Below, piece by piece: positions 1 to 8,670 of a stretch of DNA of 64,000 bases. The DNA is from Pedobacter psychroterrae. Its GTDB lineage: Bacteria; Bacteroidota; Bacteroidia; Sphingobacteriales; Sphingobacteriaceae. The stretch spans positions 682,001 to 746,000 of the forward strand of contig NZ_SJSL01000001.1 in NCBI RefSeq assembly GCF_004331695.1. Reading direction: 5' to 3'. Both the position numbers and the translations under genes were made by a program. How positions within the stretch are numbered: the first letter of the stretch is position 1; every line of letters starts with the position of its first letter. The notes beneath the pieces were generated by a model. The model searched no databases. It was given only the letters and a program-made list of their open reading frames with translations, and was not told where the DNA came from.

Positions 1-96
1 AGAATTAACGAGGTCGGCTTTTCTATGAAAGTTAATCCTTAGAAATGGAGCAAGAAAGAATTCATCGGACATCTAGGCAGGTTCCCTTATCAGTAT

Positions 97-546
97 ATGG
101 CACATAAAATATCTAAACGATTATTGGACAATGTCAATCTCCTGCCCCTTTCTGAAGGGATGCGCATTTTGGAAATTGGTTGTGGCCCGGGTACCGCTGC
201 CAGAGAACTTGCAAATCGCTTGCATAACATTCACATACTGGCCATCGACAGTTCCGACAAAGCAATTGAGCAGGCAAGGAAATCGTCTCAGAAAGAAATT
301 AGCGCTGGAAAGTTAAGCTTTCAACAAATTGCGATTGAAGATTTTGACATAAAAGCGGGTGATGAGAAATTTGACCTCATTTTTGCGATACGCGTAGGGG
401 CTCTGGATGGCAGACATCCTGAGAAAGGCAAGCTGGCACTAAGAAATATTAATAAGGCACTGAAACCGGACGGCCAATTATTCGTCGATGGCATCTGTCA
501 ATGTAGCACCTACCGCCCAACAAATGAAAAAAGACATCCACGCTGA
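97..546 (+). CDS. class I SAM-dependent methyltransferase, probably a remnant of a longer gene
   Basis: A 149-residue Rossmann-type methyltransferase. Motif I, LEIGCGPG, is at residues 25-32, followed by an acidic motif II (LAIDSS) and FDLIFAIRVGALDGRHPE, which fits a small-molecule or protein methyltransferase of unknown substrate. The same frame stays open upstream of the ATG at 97 back to a TAG at 40-42. Before that TAG it is open again to the window edge and reads like protein (GFSMKVNP, then the stop, then KWSKKEF). The true gene therefore probably began before the window and is interrupted by an amber codon. The C-terminus after LFVDG is atypical, with Cys/Thr/Arg-rich residues, which also suggests decay. 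The family call is firm; whether it is active is doubtful. Confidence 0.6.
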   Translation: MAHKISKRLLDNVNLLPLSEGMRILEIGCGPGTAARELANRLHNIHILAIDSSDKAIEQARKSSQKEISAGKLSFQQIAIEDFDIKAGDEKFDLIFAIRVGALDGRHPEKGKLALRNINKALKPDGQLFVDGICQCSTYRPTNEKRHPR

Positions 547-563
547 CTTGCTCACAAAAAACA

Positions 564-629
564 GGGGATGACCACTCCGTGTCCATCCCCCGTATCTAAA
601 TTAACGCTCTCGTATATATATACGGAGTG
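564..629. other. non-coding stretch 547-855 with overlapping palindromes
   Basis: No gene is seen in the roughly 310 bases before the DinB gene. Three symmetric elements sit close together: GGGGATG (564-570) with CATCCCC (584-590), CACTCCGT (573-580) with ACGGAGTG (622-629), and a perfect 14-bp AT-rich palindrome at 611-624. The first two stems overlap and cannot both form. They may be a decayed terminator of the upstream gene. There is no U-tract to confirm this. Confidence 0.4.
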
Positions 630-855
630 TGTTAGGCTTTAGTATCTTCTGTGATGATTTTTATTTTGCTTTATAGAAATAGAACAATTCTTTGACAATC
701 CGGACCATCTGTCGACCCTTGCATCGCATATTGTGAAGATTGTATAAGGAAATGTAAACTACCCTAATTTTAGGTACGTCAGTCATAAGTCAAATCAACT
801 TAACGACTAACCGAAACATGCGGATTCCTGTTAGCTTTAGGGAAATTTCAATTCA

Positions 856-1350
856 ATGGATCATAGTGAACTAATGGTAAAAATAGCTTTGGCCGGCTGG
901 AACACCCAGATTTCGAGGGCTGCGCAGACTTTTGATACTTTTTCGGATGCTGATTTTCAGCAGCAGGTTTCCCGTGGAAAGAACCGGATCATATACCTTT
1001 ACGGCCACCTGGCCAGTTACCATGATGCGCTGAAGGAAACTCTTGGAATCGGTAAGCGGCACCGCCCGGAGCTTCATGCGCCGTTTTTACAAAATCCGGA
1101 TGATTTGCAGGCGGTCATGCCTTCAGTTGCTGAACTGCGCGAATTCTGGAACAGCATTCATCTTGAGCTGGAGCAACTGTTCGCTTCGCTGTCCACAGAA
1201 GACTGGTTCAAGCGTCATAACGCAATGTCGGATGTGGACTTTGAAAAAGATCCTTCCCGCAACCGGCTGAGTGTATTGCTGAACCGGACGAACCATGTGG
1301 CTTATCATTTGGGCCAAGTCAAGCTGGTGAAGCCTGAGGTCTTGAGTTAA
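856..1350 (+). CDS. DinB-like (YfiT/DinB four-helix bundle) protein
   Basis: A 164-residue protein of the DinB/YfiT superfamily, which comprises four-helix bundles that usually bind a metal through three histidines. Candidate ligands are His51 (or His56) in GHLASYH and His147/His151 in the C-terminal NHVAYHLGQ, the hallmark of the family. Family members include thiol-dependent transferases (bacillithiol or mycothiol S-transferases) and stress proteins. Nothing in the sequence identifies the substrate. It is followed 28 bases later by a VOC-family gene in the same direction, so the two are probably co-transcribed. Confidence 0.85.
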   Translation: MDHSELMVKIALAGWNTQISRAAQTFDTFSDADFQQQVSRGKNRIIYLYGHLASYHDALKETLGIGKRHRPELHAPFLQNPDDLQAVMPSVAELREFWNSIHLELEQLFASLSTEDWFKRHNAMSDVDFEKDPSRNRLSVLLNRTNHVAYHLGQVKLVKPEVLS

Positions 1351-1378
1351 GCATTTATCCTTTTCTTAACAACGGATT

Positions 1379-1732
1379 ATGAAAGTAAAACGAATTTTGA
1401 CCAATATCAAAACAGATGAGCCGAGTCAGGCGGGGCAGTTTTACGAGACTATTTTCGGGATGAGCGTGGTTATGGATCAGGGCTGGATCATGACTTACGG
1501 GTCGGAAGAAAGAATGGATGTCCAAATTAGTTTTGCTTCTGAAGGTGGATCAGGCACGCTGGTGCCGGACATTTCCATTGAGGTCGATGACCTGGAAGAA
1601 GTGTTGCAAAGGTGTGCTTCAGCCGGAATTGAAATAGTGTACGGACCGGTTGAAGAGCCCTGGGGTGTTAAGCGGTTCTATGTACGGGATCCTTTTGGAA
1701 AACTGGTGAATGTGCTGGTACATATCGTATAG
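1379..1732 (+). CDS. VOC family (glyoxalase/bleomycin-resistance fold) protein
   Basis: A 117-residue single-unit VOC protein with two beta-alpha-beta-beta-beta halves. The second half carries the typical VYGPVEEPWGVKRFYVRDPFGKLVNVL pattern (residues 84-113), where the Glu and the terminal strand normally contribute to a metal site. The product may be a lactoylglutathione-lyase-like enzyme, a dioxygenase-like protein or a drug-binding protein; sequence alone does not decide. It lies directly downstream of the DinB-like gene, probably in the same transcript. Confidence 0.8.
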   Translation: MKVKRILTNIKTDEPSQAGQFYETIFGMSVVMDQGWIMTYGSEERMDVQISFASEGGSGTLVPDISIEVDDLEEVLQRCASAGIEIVYGPVEEPWGVKRFYVRDPFGKLVNVLVHIV

Positions 1733-1794
1733 GAGTAAATTCCTTCTATGATTTAATGCGAGGCGATTTTCGTTTAATAACCGAAGTCAAGAAA

Positions 1795-1840
1795 TATGTT
1801 TAAAACTTAGAGTTTTTTTGTACTCAATCTTTTAAACATA
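1795..1840. promoter_or_regulatory. operator-like interrupted palindrome before the TonB receptor
   Basis: The arms TATGTTTAAAA (1795-1805) and TTTTAAACATA (1830-1840) are perfect 11-bp inverted repeats. They enclose a second short pair, GAGT (1810-1813) and ACTC (1822-1825). The element ends five bases before the ATG at 1846. It could be a repressor operator or a 5'-leader hairpin that hides the start codon. Confidence 0.45.
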
Positions 1841-1845
1841 CATAC

Positions 1846-4251
1846 ATGAAACCAATAGTTACAACCGTTTTATTTTTATGCTTCTTACTTACCTCGGCTT
1901 TCTCCCAAAATTTTAATCAAACCGTTAGGGGAGTAATCATGGATCAAGACAGTAAGCAGCCTATAGAAGGCACCACAATAACCATCGCTGGTAGTAACCC
2001 GCTAAAAGTTATACTAACCGACAAAGAAGGGAGCTTTAGGTTCGACAATATGCCAATTGGAAGAATTACGTTACATGTGTCAAACGTGGGATACGAAAAA
2101 ATTATACTCCCTAATATTGTTGTTAATTCGGGCAAGGAAACAGTATTAAATATAAACATGCAGGAAGCTGTTGCCCAACTGGAAGGTGTAGTTTTAACTT
2201 TCGATAAAAACAAAGGTCAGCCCCTAAATGATATGATCCTGGTAAGTGGCCGGTCTATTTCTCCAGAACAGACGAATAGATATGCAGGCGGTTTCAATGA
2301 TCCTTCGAGGATCTTGTCTAATTTTGCCGGGGTTACCAGTTCTCAGGACGGGAGCAACGATATTATTGTCCGAGGTAACTCTCCTAAATATCTTCAATGG
2401 CGGTTGGAGGGTATGCAAATTACAAATCCCAATCATTTTTCTGATCAAAGCGCCGTAAGTGGTTCTATTAGTGCGTTAAATAATAACTTGTTAGCAACTT
2501 CAGACTTTTACACCGGTGCCTTTTCAGCAGAATATGGAGACGTATTGTCCGGAGTGTATGATGTTAAACTAAGACAAGGAAATAACGAAAAATTCGAATC
2601 AACATTTGGTCTAGGTGTATTGGGCACAGAACTTACATTCGAAGGACCATTTAAAAAAGGCTATAAAGGTTCCTTTTTAGTGAATTATCGCTATTCTACT
2701 GTCTCGTTGATAAACAATCTCGGACTGGTGGAAGGCATAAACGGAGTATTAAATTTTCAAGATGCTGCTTTTAAAGTTGTATTGCCTACTAAGCAGGCTG
2801 GACTGTTTTCGTTTTTTGGATTGGCAGGTCTTAGTAATTTTCTGTTCAAAGATGTATCGCCTGCCCTGTGGCAAACACCCGGACGCAGGTTTGTGCCTAA
2901 CAAAATAGGTGAAGACTATAATAAAGGCTCGCACCTTGCGAATCTGGGCATGAACCATACCTTGACGATAAATAAAAATAGCCATATTAATACCGGACTG
3001 TCTTTCTCGAGTGAAGGTATTGATGATGATGTTTTCGAGAATTTCAAAACCGACACGTCAGAAAGTAATCAACTAAATTTTAATGGCCGATTGATCAAAT
3101 CGACATACAGGGGCGAAATTACCTACAACAACAAACTCAGTTCGAAACTTAAACTACAGGTGGGCACTAAATATGCGTTGCTAGACTATAGTTTCAATCA
3201 AAGTATGTTCAGAGACAGTTCGAACGTTAGATCGACATTGGTTAATTTCAACGAAAACATCAGTACGATTAGAAATTTTATTAGTTTTAGGTATAGATTT
3301 AATGAAAAGGTGACCACTGTATTTGGTGTGCAGAATATGAATGTTTTGCTGAACAACAAGCGTACAATCGAACCACGATTTTCATTGAATTGGGAACTAA
3401 GTAAGACTAGCGCGCTAAGTGTAGGCTATGGCAAACACAGTACAATGGAAAGCATTCACCATTATTACACCCAGGTGAAATTACCAGACGGAAACAATAT
3501 AGCGCCTAATAAAGACCTTGATTTATTAAAGGCGCATCATTTCGTGCTCGGATACGAGAAACGTATTAGTAAAATAATGATGGTTAAGCTGGAAACGTAT
3601 TATCAAGATCTTTATGACTTGCCGGTAGCAAATTCTAAAGGCAATATATTCACTACTATTAATGAGGGGCTTGATTTTCAATACCTGGACCTGGTAAACA
3701 AAGGAAGCGGTAAAAACTATGGAGTAGAACTAACTGTTGAACGCTTCTTTAACAAAAATTTCTATTATCTTATGAATGCTTCGGTATATAATTCGACCTA
3801 CAAGGCTCTTGATGGGATCGAACGTAATACACGGTTCAATGGAAACTACCTGGTAAATGCTCTTTTTGGTAAAGATTTTCCAAAACTTGGTAAGGCGCAA
3901 AATAAGACAATCAGCTTCAATAGCAGGGCATTTTTTGGAGGAGGTAAAAAAATAATTCCGTTGTTAAGGGGTGCAGATGGGAATTTGGCTGTAGACCCCG
4001 CCAACAATAGATTTTATGATTATAGTAAGGCATATGAAAATGACCTCCAGGATATCTATCAAATTACGATGTCCTTTAGTTATAAGATCAACAAACCAAG
4101 GGCCACCCACGAAATTTTTCTTAATATAGAAAATGTTACCAATAACAGGGGCCGACTTACTGAATTTTACGATCCCGGAGAACCTGGCGCTGTTGGTTAT
4201 ATGAAACAGGGAGGAGTGTTCCCCAATTTGATGTACAGGGTTTATTTTTAA
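1846..4251 (+). CDS. TonB-dependent outer membrane receptor with carboxypeptidase-like regulatory domain
   Basis: An 801-residue outer membrane receptor. Residues 1-20 form a signal peptide ending in AFSQ. Residues about 27-107 are a CarboxypepD_reg-like beta-sandwich (VRGVIMDQDSKQPIEGTTITI). Residues about 125-235 are the plug domain (SRILSNFAGVTSSQDGSNDIIVRGNSP). The remainder is a beta-barrel ending in an aromatic residue (YRVYF). There is no adjacent SusD-like lipoprotein, so this is not a standard polysaccharide-utilisation pair. The ligand could be a siderophore, peptide or other small molecule. A quinone-reductase-like gene follows after 7 bases. Confidence 0.9.
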   Translation: MKPIVTTVLFLCFLLTSAFSQNFNQTVRGVIMDQDSKQPIEGTTITIAGSNPLKVILTDKEGSFRFDNMPIGRITLHVSNVGYEKIILPNIVVNSGKETVLNINMQEAVAQLEGVVLTFDKNKGQPLNDMILVSGRSISPEQTNRYAGGFNDPSRILSNFAGVTSSQDGSNDIIVRGNSPKYLQWRLEGMQITNPNHFSDQSAVSGSISALNNNLLATSDFYTGAFSAEYGDVLSGVYDVKLRQGNNEKFESTFGLGVLGTELTFEGPFKKGYKGSFLVNYRYSTVSLINNLGLVEGINGVLNFQDAAFKVVLPTKQAGLFSFFGLAGLSNFLFKDVSPALWQTPGRRFVPNKIGEDYNKGSHLANLGMNHTLTINKNSHINTGLSFSSEGIDDDVFENFKTDTSESNQLNFNGRLIKSTYRGEITYNNKLSSKLKLQVGTKYALLDYSFNQSMFRDSSNVRSTLVNFNENISTIRNFISFRYRFNEKVTTVFGVQNMNVLLNNKRTIEPRFSLNWELSKTSALSVGYGKHSTMESIHHYYTQVKLPDGNNIAPNKDLDLLKAHHFVLGYEKRISKIMMVKLETYYQDLYDLPVANSKGNIFTTINEGLDFQYLDLVNKGSGKNYGVELTVERFFNKNFYYLMNASVYNSTYKALDGIERNTRFNGNYLVNALFGKDFPKLGKAQNKTISFNSRAFFGGGKKIIPLLRGADGNLAVDPANNRFYDYSKAYENDLQDIYQITMSFSYKINKPRATHEIFLNIENVTNNRGRLTEFYDPGEPGAVGYMKQGGVFPNLMYRVYF

Positions 4252-4258
4252 TTGATTT

Positions 4259-5230
4259 ATGGATAAGATGAAAGCCGCAATAAGGTACGAATACTGTGCT
4301 CCAGATCTACTGGAAATTGCCAGGGTAACTTTGCCAAGGCTCGGCGAAGACGAAATTTTAGTGAAAGTAAAGGCCACTACGGTAAACCGGACTGATTGTG
4401 GAGTACTTACAGGAAAGCCTTGGGCAATACGGCTTTTTATTGGTTTGTTCAAACCTGTTCGCCCGGTAACGGGAACTGATTTTGCGGGAATTGTGGTAGA
4501 CAAGGGGAACAATGTAGACCAATTTGAAGTTTGCGACCAGGTATATGGCTTTTATGATCAGGGCTTAAGTTCACATGCTGAATATGTAGCGGTGTCAACA
4601 AAAAAAGCAATACTTAAAAAACCCGAAAATGTGACCTTTGAACAAGCAGCAGCCAGCCTGGAAGGAGCACACTATGTTTTTTATTTCTTAAAAGATCTTA
4701 AGTTGAATGCTGGAGATCGAATTCTTATCAATGGGGGAACTGGGGCTATTGGCAATGCGGCCCTACAATTTTTAAAGCATTTTAATGTACGCGTAACCGT
4801 AACCTGTGAAACTGAATTTGTGGAAGTATTAAAATCACAGGGGGCTGAAAGGGTAATTGATTATCTGAAAGAAAATTTTACTACAATTAATGAACAATTC
4901 GATTATGTTTTTGATGCAGTTGGGAAAAGTAGTTTTGGAAAATGCAAGCCCCTGCTGAAGCCAAAAGGGATCTACATATCGTCTGAACTAGGGAAAAATT
5001 GGCAAAATCCTTTCCTTGCCTTAATATCTCCCCTTATGATAGGGAAAAAAGTGAAATTTCCGGTTCCATACTCAGCAAAACGTAGCATGACGTTTATCAA
5101 TAAGCTTATTTCGAATGGGGAGTTCGTTCCTTTAATAGATCGAAAATATAGATTTGAGGATATTGCAGAAGCGTATCGTTACGTACAAAGCGGGCAGAAA
5201 AAAGGAAATGTGGTAATTACTTTCGATTAA
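4259..5230 (+). CDS. NAD(P)-dependent alcohol dehydrogenase / quinone oxidoreductase (MDR superfamily)
   Basis: A 323-residue zinc-independent medium-chain dehydrogenase/reductase. The N-terminal GroES-like domain carries TTVNRTDCGVLTGKP and FAGIVVDKG. The Rossmann domain has the nucleotide-binding NGGTGAIGNAAL around residues 160-171. The zinc-binding residues of classical alcohol dehydrogenases are not apparent, so a QOR-type NADPH:quinone or enone reductase is more likely. A second Met at codon 4 (4268) is an equally good start. It follows the TonB receptor by 7 bases, which suggests one operon. Confidence 0.85.
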   Translation: MDKMKAAIRYEYCAPDLLEIARVTLPRLGEDEILVKVKATTVNRTDCGVLTGKPWAIRLFIGLFKPVRPVTGTDFAGIVVDKGNNVDQFEVCDQVYGFYDQGLSSHAEYVAVSTKKAILKKPENVTFEQAAASLEGAHYVFYFLKDLKLNAGDRILINGGTGAIGNAALQFLKHFNVRVTVTCETEFVEVLKSQGAERVIDYLKENFTTINEQFDYVFDAVGKSSFGKCKPLLKPKGIYISSELGKNWQNPFLALISPLMIGKKVKFPVPYSAKRSMTFINKLISNGEFVPLIDRKYRFEDIAEAYRYVQSGQKKGNVVITFD

Positions 5231-5271
5231 ACTTTATTGGAGTTATATCAGAATTATCGTAATTTTAATAG

Positions 5272-5892
5272 ATGAAATTTGATAATACAACAGATCTTGA
5301 CCAGGAGGTATTAGCGTTCAGAAAGTCTTTAATTAGCAATGATTACAATACGCAAGAAGAAAAGGACTTTTTTGCAGACAAAATTTTTGTTAAAAAAGTT
5401 AAAAAAGGCGAATTTCTTTTAAGAGAAGGTCAGTTCCTCAAAGCCTCATACCATTTGTTTAAAGGATGCATCAGGGAATATTATCTCAAAGACGGTGAAG
5501 AAAAGACTGTGGAATTTTATACCGCTGGTGATAGCCTTACTGTTGACGTAAATAATGCCCACCGGCTTCCAAGTGCTGTGAGCTGGGAGTGCGTATCCGA
5601 AAGTATCATTTCAATTTTCACCTTCGAAGTTGAAAGGGAGATGTTTCGAAGGTTTCCCCGATTAGAGTCGATGTGCAGGATGGAAATCGAAAAGCAATAT
5701 TCAAATTACAAAACAGAAGTAAACAACTACCTTTCTTCCAGCCCTGGCGAGCGTTATGAGAATTTAATGAAAACAAAACCTGAGATTTTTCAATTCGTTC
5801 CGCAATATCATATTGCCAGCTACCTCGGCGTGAAGCCCGAATCGTTAAGTAGAATAAGAAGCCGTTTACGTACCTCTTCAACCTACAAGTAA
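5272..5892 (+). CDS. Crp/Fnr-family transcriptional regulator
   Basis: A 206-residue regulator with an N-terminal cyclic-nucleotide-binding-like beta-roll (residues about 40-125, FVKKVKKGEFLLREGQFLKASYHL) and a C-terminal helix-turn-helix (YHIASYLGVKPESLSRIRSRL). It belongs to the short Bacteroidota Crp-like group, which usually lacks the cAMP-binding Arg-Ser signature; none is visible here. It lies 41 bases after the dehydrogenase and may regulate the receptor/dehydrogenase pair. The gene converges on the molybdoenzyme operon, with only 5 bases between them. Confidence 0.85.
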   Translation: MKFDNTTDLDQEVLAFRKSLISNDYNTQEEKDFFADKIFVKKVKKGEFLLREGQFLKASYHLFKGCIREYYLKDGEEKTVEFYTAGDSLTVDVNNAHRLPSAVSWECVSESIISIFTFEVEREMFRRFPRLESMCRMEIEKQYSNYKTEVNNYLSSSPGERYENLMKTKPEIFQFVPQYHIASYLGVKPESLSRIRSRLRTSSTYK

Positions 5893-5897
5893 ATCGC

Positions 5898-6362
5898 TTA
5901 TTTATCTGAACTGCTTTCTTTGGCGGCTAACTGGATAGCTTCCTTTATGCGTAAATAGGTTCCACAACGGCAAATATTTCCCGCCATAGCATCATCGATA
6001 TCCTGTGATGTAGGACTTTTGTTTTCCCTAAGTAATACAGCAGCCGACATGATCTGCCCGGCCTGGCAATAACCGCATTGAGATACATCCAGTTCGAGCC
6101 AGGCTTTCTGCAAGGGATGGTTATTAGACGCCGATAAACCTTCAATTGTGACTACCTTTTTACCTTGCGCGCGGCTTATTTTTGTGACGCATGAACGTAC
6201 AGCTTCGCCATCAAGGTGCACAACACAGGCACCACATTGTGCCACCCCACAACCATATTTGGTTCCTACCAGTCCAATATTATCCCGTAATACCCAAAGT
6301 AATGGTGTATTGGGATCTGCGTCAAGTTTATAGTTTTTCTTATTGATATTTAGCGTGATCAT
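5898..6362 (-). CDS. (2Fe-2S)-binding small subunit of a molybdenum hydroxylase (IorA-like)
   Basis: A 154-residue xanthine-dehydrogenase-type iron-sulfur subunit. The plant-type [2Fe-2S] site uses Cys38, Cys43, Cys46 and Cys58 ([15 protein letters not shown]). The helical C-terminal [2Fe-2S] site uses Cys96, Cys99, Cys131 and Cys133 (QCGYCQAG and CRCG). It passes electrons from the molybdopterin subunit encoded just upstream (24 bases). The arrangement resembles isoquinoline 1-oxidoreductase or aldehyde oxidases that lack a FAD subunit. It probably reaches the periplasm bound to the Tat-exported large subunit. It is the last gene of its operon. Confidence 0.92.
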   Translation of the reverse strand: MITLNINKKNYKLDADPNTPLLWVLRDNIGLVGTKYGCGVAQCGACVVHLDGEAVRSCVTKISRAQGKKVVTIEGLSASNNHPLQKAWLELDVSQCGYCQAGQIMSAAVLLRENKSPTSQDIDDAMAGNICRCGTYLRIKEAIQLAAKESSSDK

Positions 6363-6386
6363 ATGAGTTTCTTAGAGGATTAGCAA

Positions 6387-8645
6387 TTATACACTAGGGC
6401 CATCAGGTTTTGATAAAAGAAAAGGCTGTTGGTAAAAACGTCTTCCATGGACTTTATAAAGCGCATTGGCCACAGCGCCAAATACAGGTGGAAAGGGCGG
6501 TTCACCCAAGCCGGTAGGATCAATGTCGTTTTGCACAAAGGAAACGTCTACCGTTTTGGGTGCCTCGTGCATGCGAATGATCCTGTATTTATGGAAATTA
6601 TTTTCTTCCACAACGCCATTCTTGTGTGTTAGTCCGCCGTACAAGCTATTGCCTATGCCATCAATTACTGCCCCCTGAACCATATTTGAAGCCGCATCCG
6701 GGTTGATTACGATTCCACAATCAACAGCGCTAAAAACCCTTTCCACATACGGCTCCCCATCTCTCATGGTCATGTCTACTACATGTGCGGCGTAAGAATT
6801 ATGGCAAAAATAAGCGGCAACTCCCCTGCTGAACTTCTTATCACCGGCACCCGTCCATCCAGATTTCTCCCTGACTAGTTTTAGTACCCCTGCATAACGA
6901 TCAGCATCATATTCGTTGTTTTTACCGACAGGATTTTCCTTTGCCCTTTTTAACAGTTCTAACCGAAAGTCTATCGGGTCTTTTCCCATTGCCTCAGCGA
7001 GTTCATCCAGGAATGATTGCTCGGCCGCAGCATTGAAGTTAGATCTCGGAGCTCTGAAAGCACCGATTGTGATGTTAGACGGAATCGCCCAGCCTTCAGC
7101 CAGGTAATTATCAACCGCCCCGGCAGGAAATCTGTTTGCATGGATGGCATGTTCCGGGATACCGCCGCCCTTGACATGAAAGGCGATCAGGTTCTTGTTT
7201 GAATCAAGCGCTGCTCTGTAGGTTGCTGTATACATCGGACGATAAATACCATAGGTTGTATCATCCTCGCGGCTGTAGATCAATTTAACAGGTGCTTTTA
7301 CTTTTTTCGAAATCAAGGCTGCTTCTGTTGCGTAATGGGTATATGCCCTACGTCCAAAACCTCCACCCATTCGCGTCATTTGAATTTCTATCTTATCTGC
7401 CGGAAGATTCAATATTTTAGAAAGCGTTGGTTCCGCCAGTCCGGGAGCCTGCAAAGGACCTACCAGTAATGCTTTTTCATCAGTAACATGCGCAAAGAAA
7501 TTCATGGGCTCCATACAGTTGTGCGCCAAAAATGGTGCATCATAGGTACGTTCAATGATCTGTGCCGCATTTTTAAAAGCCGTCTCCGGATCACCGTCCT
7601 TCCTTAGTTGCTGAGCTGGCTTTTTTGCAAACTCTCGCATCTTTTGGAGTTGAGCAGTCGTATTTTCAAGCGCTCCTGGAACGATAACGTCCCTTTTTCC
7701 ACCCCTGCCTCCCATGGTATCTATAACATCACCCGCAGGCATCCACTCAACCAGGAGCTTTTTTCGCGCGTTCATCACTTCCCAGGTCGTCTTGCCCACT
7801 ACCACAAGCAGGTCATTAAAAGATCGTACATCAAAGCCCGCCTGTTCAAATCCGTCTTCGTATAACTTTAAGCTAAATACATTTTTAATCCCCGGCATCT
7901 TTAAAGCCGCTGAAGCATCAAAAGATTTTAGTTTCATGCCAAAGGCTGGCGGATGATGAATCATCGCTATCAGCATTCCTTCATGTTTGTAGTCCAGTCC
8001 AAAAAGTGGTTTACCGCTAATGATCTTAGTTCCTTCGACATTTTTTTGCGAAGTCCTTATCACATTGAAATCCTTGACCGCTTTCAACTTCACATCTTTA
8101 GGGACAGGAATGGCGGAGGCCTTCGTGGCAAATTCTCCATAGGTACCTTTCCTGCCGCTTTTTTCATGATATAATATTCCGGCTTTTGATGTTATCTCCT
8201 CTATTGGGACAGCCCAGGTTTGTGAAGCTGCCTGCATGAGCATATTACGGGCAGTGGCTCCAGCCATCCTTAATGGCCGCCAGTACGATCTAACCGAGTT
8301 ACTTCCGCCGGTAAACTGACCGCCGAGTTTTACACTATCATGTGGTCCCATTTCTACAATCACCTTTTTCCAGTCTACATCCAGCTCTTCGGCAACCATC
8401 ATTGGAAGGGAAGTCATTACATTTTGCCCGAACTCCGGATTTGGACAAATAAGTGTAATCATATTATCCGCGCTGATCTTAACATATCCATTGATCTCCG
8501 TCAATTGAATCAAATGAGTTTCAGCACTACCAGACGGCAGCGCAAATTTCGCGAGGCCGCTAAAATGGATCATCAAGCCTCCTCCGGCGAGTAACGAGGA
8601 TTTTAGAAAGGTTCGCCTGCTGTTATTGGTACTTGTCTTTTCCAT
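6387..8645 (-). CDS. molybdopterin-binding large subunit, xanthine dehydrogenase family (IorB-like), Tat-exported
   Basis: A 752-residue catalytic subunit. I start it at the ATG at 8645 because it places a twin-arginine signal at the N-terminus (NNSRRTFLKSSLLAGGGLMIHFSG). The in-frame ATG at 8690 would overlap the cytochrome gene by 20 bases. Typical features are the paired aldehyde-oxidase/xanthine-dehydrogenase-like repeats, QMTRMGGGFGRRAYTHYATEAA in the cofactor-binding region, and GLGEPPFPPVFGAVANAL with the conserved Glu near the C-terminus. It should hydroxylate an N-heterocycle or an aldehyde in the periplasm. The exact substrate cannot be read from sequence. Confidence 0.92.
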   Translation of the reverse strand: MEKTSTNNSRRTFLKSSLLAGGGLMIHFSGLAKFALPSGSAETHLIQLTEINGYVKISADNMITLICPNPEFGQNVMTSLPMMVAEELDVDWKKVIVEMGPHDSVKLGGQFTGGSNSVRSYWRPLRMAGATARNMLMQAASQTWAVPIEEITSKAGILYHEKSGRKGTYGEFATKASAIPVPKDVKLKAVKDFNVIRTSQKNVEGTKIISGKPLFGLDYKHEGMLIAMIHHPPAFGMKLKSFDASAALKMPGIKNVFSLKLYEDGFEQAGFDVRSFNDLLVVVGKTTWEVMNARKKLLVEWMPAGDVIDTMGGRGGKRDVIVPGALENTTAQLQKMREFAKKPAQQLRKDGDPETAFKNAAQIIERTYDAPFLAHNCMEPMNFFAHVTDEKALLVGPLQAPGLAEPTLSKILNLPADKIEIQMTRMGGGFGRRAYTHYATEAALISKKVKAPVKLIYSREDDTTYGIYRPMYTATYRAALDSNKNLIAFHVKGGGIPEHAIHANRFPAGAVDNYLAEGWAIPSNITIGAFRAPRSNFNAAAEQSFLDELAEAMGKDPIDFRLELLKRAKENPVGKNNEYDADRYAGVLKLVREKSGWTGAGDKKFSRGVAAYFCHNSYAAHVVDMTMRDGEPYVERVFSAVDCGIVINPDAASNMVQGAVIDGIGNSLYGGLTHKNGVVEENNFHKYRIIRMHEAPKTVDVSFVQNDIDPTGLGEPPFPPVFGAVANALYKVHGRRFYQQPFLLSKPDGPSV

Positions 8646-8670
8646 ATTGCATGTTAAAGGTTTATCGCTG

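Noticed and set aside
3964..4512. 182-codon minus-strand frame across the receptor/dehydrogenase junction
   Set aside because: It overlaps two well-supported plus-strand genes and encodes no recognisable motif.
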